Origin: Metaphire vulgaris
Lineage: Eukaryota > Annelida > Clitellata > Crassiclitellata > Megascolecidae
DNA length: 64,000 bases
Reading direction: 5' to 3'
NCBI GenBank assembly: GCA_018105865.1
Contig: CM030865.1
Coordinates: 9,762,513 to 9,826,512 of the forward strand
Shown: piece after piece, positions 25,101 through 36,937 of the stretch
Layout: each line of letters starts with the position of its first letter
Numbering within the stretch: the first letter of the stretch is position 1
The notes under the pieces: generated by a model
What the model saw: the letters and a program-made list of their open reading frames with translations, nothing else
Databases searched by the model: none
What the model was told of the DNA's origin: nothing
Program-made: the position numbers and the translations under genes

Positions 25101-28100
25101 AAGTTGCACTATGATATTCAGAGCATTTGCCCTATTAGGACCATTGAATTTTCAAAGAATGTATTACAGTTTTGCTTGGTTTCATAGATAATCAAAGACC
25201 TTGTGACTCTGTTTCCTGTCATACGAGACTGGATCGTGGAATTCTTGGACGATAACAAGGACATGGCGTCGTCAATGATTGGCCGTAACATGCTGATAGA
25301 ACAGGCAATTCAATTCATACATGGAACTACCTTCTTCTTTCTTCTTTCTTTCCTTCCGTCGTTCCCTATTGGGTTGGATGATGGGTTTGAATGAGTTCCT
25401 TCCACTTCTGTCTGTCTCTTGCTGCTATGGTCAATTGGATTAGTTTCATTTGCATTTCTTCTGCATCCTCTTTTAAGTTTGAAATCCATGTTTTTCTTGG
25501 TGGGCCTTTTCTCCAGCCCCCTCAGCCAAAGTTGTATAGTGGCTTTGTATTCTTGATCATTCTTTATTGCAGATTGTTGCAACAGCAGGTACTGAGATAT
25601 TTTTGTTCTTTTCGAATGCTATTTGTGAAGTTGAGAACCCCAGAGATATGTCATGTCGTGTAATGTCACCATCCTTTTCTGTATGACTCCCTTCCATTGT
25701 TCTCGAGCTATGACTACCGGTATTTCCTCAAGAGTCAATCTATCTCTCTGTCTTCTTTGAATAGATAGTCCATTGGCTTTGAAGACCCTGTCAGTGCATT
25801 GCTATCTGCTTAATATCACTGGGTATTGATGCTGAAGTTTGGCTTGATTCTTGTGTACGTGTTTATGCTTATATATATGTGTATATATATATGTGTGTGT
25901 GTGTGTGTCATTTTGTTTGACATTTTGAATAGTTATATATAAAATTCATTTATAGTCTGTAAATTTAATAATTTAATTGCTGGAATTTTGCATTCTTTCT
26001 CTTTATATCTGTGTATGTTTAATACTGTGTATGATTGTGTTTATCTGTGTTTGTGTGTGTGTGTGTGTGTCTATGTGGCTGCAAATCCACTTTGACATTT
26101 TTCCTCCATGCTGTATATTTTGTGAATTTAATTACTCGATTGATTACTTGGATTTTCAAGGTTTTGAAGCTTTTCCATTTTCTGGTAAAATTTGGATACT
26201 ACAGTCCGGATGACATCCGATCACTCCTCAAGCCGCTCATTAACCTGCTGAATGGAAAGAATGACAAACCCTTTCCTCCAGACACGGACAAGGGAGGCAA
26301 GATTTCTTTCAGCATTTCCGTCAGTTGCTTTTGTCTTGATGTGTGTGTTGTGGTTATTGATTTTGGAATGCTATGTCAAGATTCTCAAGCAGAGATATTT
26401 TTACACCCCCTAGCACCCTCCAACACCCCCATTTGAGGTCGAAACCCCGCCCCCCCCAAATTTGGTAATGTGACAATGACATGCTTACAAAATGCATACT
26501 AATTAGCTTCGGATACCCCCTCAATTTGAGGTCGACACCTCCCAAAGTCACAGTCCTAGAAATATCCCTGTTCTCAAGTGAATGCGTTCTTGTATGAACT
26601 GTTGAGCCTGGGTTAGAAATTAGAATAGAGCAGATGCCTCAAGTTATGGCATTTGGGAATTTGAAATCCGGGTGTCAGATGGTGGATGTGACTGCTTTGG
26701 TGACCAAATAGTCAGAGAGAATCTAATACAATCAAAGTGCAGAATCGCATTTGTGGAGCAAGTCAGAGGTGACCAGCTTGCACAAGGTCACTACGCAGTG
26801 GCTGAGGTCAGTTTCAAACCCATTACCCCCGATTGCATGGCAAGAATCCTACCACTACTCCACCGCAACCCAAAATTTATAGTTTTGTATTGCATAAGAT
26901 CTATATATAGTTTTTATATCTCTCCTACCGATTAATTCTGCATTTGGTTAATTCGTTTGCAGCATACTCAAAAGATGCCCAGAAGCTGGTTCAGGTGTAT
27001 CGTACAAAAGACCGCTTTGAGAAATCCATCAATACGGCGGCCATTGTCAATGCAAAATACCAGTCAGTGACGACTTTGAAAGTCAGATTACATAATTTAA
27101 GTGCAACAAATAAACGCAATGAAGTGGACACAGTCATCAGCAACCTACGATTAATGTCATATGGAATTGTAATTATTATATACAGTATTTATAATGAAGT
27201 CAATCAAACATATTCATCTTTGTGTTTCCCAAGCCCACTTGGGTTGAGACCCAAAACTGATTAATTTAATTATAAATACTGTATAATAATTAATTAATTG
27301 TATACACAAAACACTGATTCGGGTTTTTATTGGGGTAGCGTGAAATTAAATTCAAATGTATCATTTTCTAACTAATACCACAATGTCGCAAGCCTTAGAA
27401 GTTGCAGTAGGCTTAGGGTTTAAGAAATTTATATGACTGCAATCCTCCATACATGGCTTATATTAAAATGATTAATGTTTTATCCAATTTAAGTTGGCAA
27501 TAAGTTTGCAGGGTCACGGCATGTTATAAAGCCGCTGAAGGGAGATTGCACTGTTCCAAAAATTTTGGGAAACCCTGATATAGCTTATAGAGGACCAATG
27601 TGATAATGTTTATGCCACTCTCCATTGATTTATGACAGGGAAAAGTTGGATACTAGATCAAGATGAAGTCATTGATTCTCATCAACATGGTGTCATTGAC
27701 ATGAAATGAATAAAATGTTTCCATCTTAGTGTAATGTAATGGAAGTAAATATGTTTCCAGGTGCTCCTAGCATTAGTGAATGACCTTTTGCATTGAACAG
27801 AGTCCTGGAGTGTAAGTGATTCCAAATGGATGGATTCAAGGCATTCCAGAGGAGGGTCCAGTCAGCAAAAGACGCTGAGTGGCAGTGCCAGATGATGAGC
27901 AGCAGAAGAGGGTGATTTGAAAAGCCAGTAATGGGACCTGATCAGTGCTTTATCATCTTCTGGAGTCCTGTGAGTAATTCCAAATAGGGCGTTCCAGACA
28001 AGAAATAGGCTCCATTACCTATCATTTTATCATCTTCTTGAAGTTTATGCAAAATGCTGAAGAATCGATGACGCAGAGCGCAGTTTTCTAGGTTTTCTGT

Positions 28101-28405
28101 GTTCGTTTCCGCTTCACAGGGCCCTTGATGTTCTGGATCTGCTTCTGACTTTCCAGTTCAACACACGGCTCGAGTGCTTCATCGCAAAATTCAAAACGGC
28201 GGAAATAACGTCAAATTCAAAGAAATCAAAACTCCAAAGCGTTCTCTCGCCACTTCTTTACGAGTCTTTCGATCCATTTGATCAGACAAAGTTAGCTGAA
28301 TATATATATATATATATATACACAAGTATATATATATGTGTGTTTGTGTGTGTGTGGGTGTGTGTGTATGTTTATGTGTATGTTTATGTGTATATATATG
28401 ATATA

Positions 28406-28441
<36 letters not shown>

Positions 28442-28522
28442 TTGTTTACAAGATATATATATACTGTTGATAGCGCTTTTCTTTGTTTGTGCTATGTTAC
28501 TGCGCTTCATAAATTGTCGATG

Positions 28523-28567
<45 letters not shown>

Positions 28568-28888
28568 GGTTATGTTAGGTTAGGTTAGGTTAGGTTAAAA
28601 AGTCAATTTATATAGCGCAAAAACATAATCGAAGAGTCAAAGGCTAGAGCGCTTTACAATAATACGAGGTCTTGAAGAAATAAGTTTTAAGTGTCCTTGC
28701 GAACGAATCAAGATTGGACTCTCTAGTCACGTGACCAGGTAATGCTTCTAAAGAAGTAAAACCTTCGCTGAATTTTGCGGTTGTTCGAGACTGAGGAGGA
28801 ACAACCAGTCTGACGTCTCGACTGTGTGTATATATATATATACATATATATATATATGTATATATATATACACGCATATATATGTATA

Positions 28889-28927
<39 letters not shown>

Positions 28928-31562
28928 CTAATTGTAGGGCTGGGTCGATGTTTTTTGGCCCAAAATCCAGAGACAAAAGGGAAGACAGTTTCTCCCTCTT
29001 CCAGCATTTATCACATTACAACGTTTGCATTCAGTGAACTGCATGAGTTAAGCATGATTTCTCTGTCTCTGGGGCAATGATGTTTTGTCATAAGCTCCTT
29101 GACTACAAAGTACCGAGGGCAAATATATATTTATTTATTTATATTGCTGATACCCTATAGGATAATTATATATATTATATATAAAAATGTCCAGTAATTA
29201 TGATTTGTTTTTTTGCGATGTTCATATTTTATAGAAGGTTTCTGAGGAACAAATGTCCCTGGGGTGCTGAGGGCGAGGAGTGCCAAAAGATGCCAGTAAC
29301 TTTTGTTTTGCTGTATTTTAAGACCGCCTTTTTCACAAGTTAGGGTCGCAATATCTCTGCTTTGCCCTGGGCACTGCCAACCCATGCTATGTTGCTACTT
29401 GCATTTGATCTTTAACTCTGATCCTAAGTCCGATCCTGATCCTATTTAATCAATGGAGGGGATATTGGGTAAATCTGAATCACCCAAGTGGGCTAAAAAG
29501 ATTCCTGGACATGAATGTTATTTAGTTTGGTGAATTTTGCTCAATGCAGTCTTTTAGATTACACTCGAATTAGATATTGCATGATGAATGGTAAGTCAGA
29601 TGAATGGTAAGTCGGATGAATGGTAAGTCGGATGAATGGTAAGTCGGATGAATGGTAAGTCGGATCAATGGTAAGTCAGATGAATGGGAAGTCGGATGAA
29701 TGGTAAGTCGGATGAATGGGAAGTCGGATGAATGGTAAGTCAGATGAATGGTAAGTCGGATAGCTTTGTTCGCATGGCCACCACCATAGCACATAGGAAT
29801 AAGGAGCTACTTCGATGCTTATTTTGAAAGCACAATAGAAGTTAACGAGATTTTACTTACTTACCGAAGGGCCTGGTTTCTGCAGAGGACTTATGAGGAA
29901 GAATGATTGTTACCTAGAAAAGGGTTTTTGAGATTTTTAGTTTTTATATTTAAAAGAAAATTCACAAAGTAATAATAATTCTTTACCAAACGGTATTTGT
30001 CTTTTGTAGGAGTTCTCTTAAGTTGCAGAAGAAGGCTGTTAAGGAGCTAAGGAGCATGTTTGACACTACTGCATACTTTGATTCCGAACAAATAACTGGT
30101 ATTCTGATGGTGAGTGAATTTTAAATGTCCTAGACTGTCGTTTTGCATTATTGTTACTGAAAATGAATTCTGTAGATTGGAGCAGTTTTGAGCTTTTCAA
30201 ACGGAATTTGCAAAATCATTTTCAGTCTTTCTGAAATATAATTCCTTTAGTGTAATACCAATACTAATATTTGGATGTGAATCTTGGACCATGGCAAATA
30301 ATTGGATAAAAATATTAGCAGCCAAAAATAAATGGCTTAGAAGAATACTAAGGATTGGATACAAAGAACATATAACAAATGAAGAAGTTAGAGAGAGAAC
30401 ACTGCAACCGAACATCATGGAAGTCATCAGAAAGAGAAGAATGAAGTGGACCGGACAAGTACTCCGAATGGATGAAATAAGAAAACCAAAACGAATTTTC
30501 AACTACAAACTATAGGGAAGAAGATCTAAAAAAGACCGAAAAGATGATGGATGGACAGATTGGAAGAGGATCTGCGCATGGCAGGGCTGAATCTCAATGG
30601 AAAAACTGACGGAAGACACCGAATGACTTTGGAAGAAATAGCAAAGGACAGAGAACTTTGGAAAGACGTCATGGAGAAGTCGATACCTGGGCACAGCTGG
30701 AGGACGAAGACCTGACCTGAGTGTAATAACCGTTTGGGCAAGAAAATTTTAGTTTTATGGAATAGTAATCTGGATTGATATATGCAACTCTTTAAACTTT
30801 GAATTGTTGAATTTTAACATGAAAGTTGATTGATTGATTGATTGATTGAAATGACCTTGATTGTAACTATGAATCTTGCATTTTACTTAATTAACTGTTG
30901 ACTAATGTACCATATAGCAATTTCCTGATGCCATAGAAATTTCAGATTTAATTTGAGTATTGTTTAACTATATGTGTGTAATTTCTGGCAGATTCTACTT
31001 TTGAAAAATTTTGTAGGATTTGTCAAATTACAAGTACGACACAATGGTGAACAAATCTTTGGCGCTGCTGAACAAATTCTACTCTGCAAAGACCAAGTTG
31101 TTCAAGATGGCAGTTCAAGCTATGGTAATATCAGAACGTGTTTAGTATTCAATTGAATTCTTTAATACTAATTTATATTTCTCAATGAATGAATTATTCG
31201 TGTTATAGTTTGAGTGTCATTAATGTTTTTTGGCGGCAGAGATGTTGCGAATTCTCAAATTGAACTAGGGTTAAGTTTGTGATATTTTGAGGTGAAAGAT
31301 TCAACTTCATCAGAGTGCTTGATGATCTTCTTCGACTTATCAGATTTTAGGAGATGATATTATTAGAGGATCGGTCACCCGAGGCAATCCAATCTTATGG
31401 AATGCCCTTCCAGACTTTGTCACTAAATCGATAACCGATAAACAGTTCATAGAGAATCTAAAGACACATTTGTTCAATTCGTCGTTTGACTGCTAACATT
31501 AAGTTGTGGAGCACTCTTGATTTAGGCTTAGGCCTTGTTATAGGGCTATATAAATTGTCAGA

Positions 31563-31612
<50 letters not shown>

Positions 31613-33075
31613 TATTATGAATTTCATGTTGTGCTTAACCAGATATCTGAAATTTTGTGTTCGCACGTTTCCCTTGAAGCTTTACAATTGTGTCAGAATC
31701 TGGAATAAATTTTACAGGTCTTGATAACGACCGATTCGTGTCATGTTCATCGTGAAATCGCTCGGACGATGCCGATCCTTCGCAGATTCAGTCAAGCGAA
31801 GCTCAACGACGACCAGGTGAAGTCCATGGGTGGTGTCCTCGAGCGCTACACCGAGTGAGTTTTGTGTTGTCATCGCAGGGTTTAATCTAGGCCGTTTCCG
31901 GGGGAAATTGCCTCTTTCCCCCCCCGGAAATTTTAAATTCCCCTCCCGGAAATTTTGGCATACAACATCAACTAAGGCAGAATTCCCCCCGGCTTTGTCA
32001 GTTTCTCCACTCGGCTTTGTCAGTTCCCCCGAGTCCGGGAGTCTAGATTAAACACTGCATCATCATTGCTGTCATTCTTGGTTTCTGTTTTCTCTGGACT
32101 TTTATTAAATGATTCCATAGGGATGAGGTCATGCTACTGGTTTTTCCAGTGACTTTGAAGTAGAAAAAAACTTAGATTTTAAATTTTATAAATTATGAAT
32201 TAATTTTATTATTATTTCTTTAATAATGTTTATGAAATGTATATGGTGATGGTGGTTTAACATAGTAAAATTTGTCAAATTAAAAAAGTTAGTAATGAGA
32301 CTAATTAAATTGTAAAGTGTTATAAATTAAACTCTTGTTTTCTGAGTCACCGGTCTCTCACAAGTTTGATGCACTGACAATCATATTTTGTTAAATGATT
32401 TTGAAGCCGATTATAGTTGAATTTGAATATGCAGATTAAAATGAATATCGACACTTGAATATGAAAGTATGTTTGAGGCTTATAGAATCAATCAATCCAT
32501 CATTTAGGTTGCTTATTTAGTTAATATTGCATATTATATATAATTATTATTATTTTTTATCATCATCATCATCATCATCATAATCATAAAGACAATTTTT
32601 ACGGCGCTGTGAAGTTAGCAAAGGCCAGAGCCAAGGGCACAAGTCACAACAAATGGCAAATATCATATTCAAATGTGTCTATATTGCTTGAATAAAGCAG
32701 TAAAACTGGCTTTCATTCATTGTTCTTACTCACTTTCTGAAAGCTTTTAGTTTATCGGTTTTTACCTTTTGACGCTGTGCTGTTCTTTTAACCTCAGATT
32801 TTGTCACATGGCCAAAGAGGAAACGGAAAGAAATCCTATGAACCAAAACGTATTGATTAACCATGGTATATTTAAAATATTTTTATATCCTGTATTCTTA
32901 ATTCAGTAATATTTAATAATTATATGTTGAACTTTTCTTAAAACAGGTTGTATGATTCTTGTGGATATGTTTTAAAATCTGTATTGTTTGCACATTATAT
33001 TTTACATTACACATATTATACCTTGTTTGTGTACTGTTTGATGCTGTGCTTGTCACGAATAAAGATTATTATTAC

Positions 33076-33141
<66 letters not shown>

Positions 33142-35304
33142 TGTACATCTAGGATGATTGCAAAAATGCCTTTATTTTAGCTCTGTTATTACACTTTACA
33201 AAGTGCTATATAAATTGAAATTGAAATTTACTGTTTGCCATAACTGTTAGACTTGTTATTATATTCCTTGTGGTCTTTGATCCTGACTCTAAACATGTTC
33301 ATTGTATTTCTATGCAGAAGTACTAACCCTTGTGTTCGACATGCTTTCCATGGAAATTGACGCCAAACTAACTGTAAGTTGGATTTATAAAACTTTTTGT
33401 TGAATACGTGACTGTATTGCATTGATGTATCCCAGTGATACAAGACAGGGCAGAGCATTTCCAAAGCCATTTGCCATCAGATTATGACCATTGATGGCAT
33501 GAGCATTGTTCCTTTAAAACCCTTTGTTTCCAATATCCTGGGCACCATTATTAATCATCATCATCATCATCATCACAGTTGCTTTCTGCCAGCTCAATAC
33601 TGGCTAATGGCCTTGTCAAAGTAAATATTATAATTTGGTATAATGATTACCACCACCACCACCATCATCGTCATCATCATCGACTGATTCTGACTAGGCA
33701 AGTTAGAGTATCTTAAGCTCTTATTTCTAGTTTTCTATTTATGAATGTGGTTTTTACTTTGAAATTTTGAGCAGTATTATTTGAGTGCATTTTAGAGAAA
33801 AATTTGACTTATTTTGAGTGCTTTGTTGTAGCTCCATTTTCAAATATTTGGAATTTCCCGTTTTGTAGGAACAGTATCGCGGGTTGGAAACAATTCTAAA
33901 GAAATGCTTGAAACTCCTGAAAGCGCTCGCCCATGGCAACGACCTTGTTCAGATGCGGATGTTCGAGCGGCTGGACAATTTGCTCCACATCAAGGTTGTC
34001 GAATCTGACCTTGCCATTGCTCTCAAAGAGGTCAGTCAGTTCTCACAAACCAAAGTAATCAATCAATCTATCAATCAAGCAGGCAATAAAGCCTGCTGAA
34101 CTTGATGCAAATACGGGATAGAATCAGTGATGTCACAGTTGGAGCAGGTTTAATCTAGGCTGTTTCCGGGGGGAAATTGCCCTTTCCCCCCCAAAAAAAA
34201 AAAAATTTAAAATTCCTCCCGGAAATTTTGGCATACTACATCAACTAACAGCAGCCCCTTAGCAGAATTCCCCGGGCTTTGTCAGTTTCTCCCCCAGAGT
34301 CCAGGAGTCTAGATTAAACACTGAGTTGGAGACAACAAGCATTTGAATACTGTGTGGATGTGCATGTGTCTGTCTTTTGTTATGATGATGATTTGTTTTA
34401 TTGATTTTTGTGCTTATTGGTGACCCGTTGATTGAATGGGAACAGTGTTTCTGAAGGTCTTTATAGGGAATCAAGTGACGTGCCTGAAAATCCTGCCCCA
34501 GCAGATCCAGGCGATCGTCAGCCTGGCCGCTCTGCACCAGGAGAAGGTTCCGGAATTCCTTGACCTTCTCAACGTCATCGTCAAGGTCGAGGAACAGGGC
34601 CTGACCCTGAAACGCAACCAGGCGTACGTGATGAAGTTTCTGATGCAGGACTACGCCAAGCTGGCGTACGTAATCGACCAGCCAAGGGAGTTCCGCGAGC
34701 ACATCTTGACGCTGAAGATGGGTCGAAATCACATGATGTATCTCATCAGCCTCATAGATCTTCTGGCAACATGTGCCGAGGTGACTAAGAAGCACGGATA
34801 TTTTTACACCCTCTAAAACGTCCCCAACACCCCCAAATTTGAGGTCGACACCCCCAAAATTTGGTAATGTGACAATGGTATGCATACAAAATGCATACTA
34901 ATTAGCTCCGGACACCCCCCCCCCCCGATTTGAGGTCGACACCCCCCAAATTCACAATCCTAGAAATGTCCCTGCTAAGGAGCCATTAACTGTTCTAAAC
35001 ATTTCCTCAAATCCGTCTGCTGTGTGCCACTAGTAGTACTATTAGTTAAATGGCATATTCAAGAAACTCTAATAATCTATAAAAAATTATTGTAAAATTA
35101 TTCAGATTTATCTTTTAGCTGTATTATTAAAAACTTATTGATTATGAGCCAACAATCATGTTGGTTTTCCTTTTGCTTCTGCCTCACAGAACTACTCCTT
35201 ATATGAATGACCGGTTTCACTGATATTGACCTAGTCTTTTTAAGATGGATTTTGTATACCATCAATTGATACCCATGTGCATTAGAACTGGAGTTATAAA
35301 AGTA

Positions 35305-35371
<67 letters not shown>

Positions 35372-35567
35372 GGAGCAGGAAGCTAGTTTGTTAACAACGT
35401 TTGATGGAACAGGAGGTCGCGGGTTCAACTCCTGCAGGAGCCCTAACTCAGCCTTTTCGTGGTGGTAAAATGAGCAGCAGTGGTAAAAATCGCTGCGATA
35501 AGACGCGATACATTAGTATCCGTGGCATTATAGCAACAGAGATCAGTACTGCCCTATGAATTATTAC

Positions 35568-35618
<51 letters not shown>

Positions 35619-36882
35619 GTGGTGCTATAAGAATTCATTATTGTTTTTGTTATTATTATTATTTGTCATCAAAAGTGTTAAAATTGAAAGAATTTGTATT
35701 ATTTTTGAAGGATTAATGTTCTGTACACTTTTTTTTTCAGGGAGAGAATAGGTTCATTGAATCGATGTGTCAGACAATCATGTCAGTTGATGAGCTGCTG
35801 TGGGTGGTCAACCACCCAGAGATTGACAACAACCTCAAGAAGCCATTTCTACGATACTTTCTCTGGGTTTACATGAAAACGGCCGGAAATGCCATCGAGA
35901 GCGGTGCTGGTGACCTGCCACACGACGGGTAAGCAGTGGCGGCTCCAGGATTTGGCAAGTGGGGGGCCATGGGGTGGCAACTTCTAATCATGGGGGCCAA
36001 CAATTTGTTGTTATGTCTGTAGCATTAAGTATAGGGTCCCGGCAGGGGGATCACTGGGGGGCAGGCACTCAATAGGGGGATGGGCCCCCTGACCCCTCTG
36101 TGGAGCCACCACTGCAGGTAAGGAAACCTTTCTCTAGAGGACAAAGTTCTTTGAATCGTCCTTTAGAATATAAAGTTTAAGGGTGTTTGCTAAGACTGGG
36201 AAAATGAAAATGGTCATAAATCCTCCTCTTCTGATGTATGGTTGCAGGAACCTTTGGAAGTTTCTCCAGCAAGTGACGCGCGATGCGTCCTGACCTGACG
36301 GAGTTTGTATCGAGGAATCAAGACACGACCTTACAGATGCTGAAGAAAAGTCCCAACAAATGGTCTGCAGCTAGTTGCTAAACATTTGTAATGTAATTTA
36401 ATGTAACAAAATATTTGTATAGTGCCTCTTCTGAAGAATCACTCAGAAGCACTCCCACAGCAATTTACTGTATATTGACGAAGAAATAAGTAGATATTTT
36501 ACATTATTTACTGTTCATTTGCAACAATAAAGCTGTCTGAAGGATATTTTATTCTACAAGCCAGGCATCGGCATGTGTGCCAGACATGGCACGCATAGTG
36601 ATTTTCAGTAGTGAGCGAAATACTGAAAAATAACATGGCAGTAGAGGTGCTGCACCAGTCATTATATTGAGAGTGTGATGTTCCGTGTCTTGAAGAATGA
36701 CTAAATCGGCTTACAGCCAGGGTCTGGAATGGTCTACCACTGGCTATTCAATTCTCACCATCGCTAGATGCGTTTAAGATGCACTTAAAGACCTGGCTAT
36801 TTCGAACTAGTTATGATTCTGTTTTGACACTGTAATGTGTTCACGTAGTCCTTATGGATTAGTTACCACAGAAATCTTAACT

Positions 36883-36937
<55 letters not shown>

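Larger units (their letters stand above)
18645..25187 (+). other. Largest intron (6.5 kb), after w11
   Basis: Joining w11 to w12 keeps phase, so no exon need be hidden here. Contents: possible family D element, telomere-like hairpin element, (TG)n at 21159-21188, long (ATT)n arrays at 21704-22160, a SINE with a mariner insertion, MITEs of families A and B, and a short repeat at 24665-24890. I recognise nothing in 20470-21150. Confidence 0.75.
28291..30009 (+). other. Intron after w15
   Basis: Opens directly into TA/TG dinucleotide arrays (28300-28460), then (AAT)n, a short tatatagcgc-type repeat (28600-28810), more TA and TG arrays (28825-28925), and the 16-bp minisatellite. No exon recognised. 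Confidence 0.75.

Noticed and set aside
29578..29762. CRISPR array
   Set aside because: Units are contiguous 16-bp repeats without spacers, in a eukaryotic intron.
36273..36278. GTGACG donor after CAGCAA in w24, avoiding the frameshift
   Set aside because: It would end in phase 0, while w25 needs two carried bases, and it would drop a well-conserved segment.
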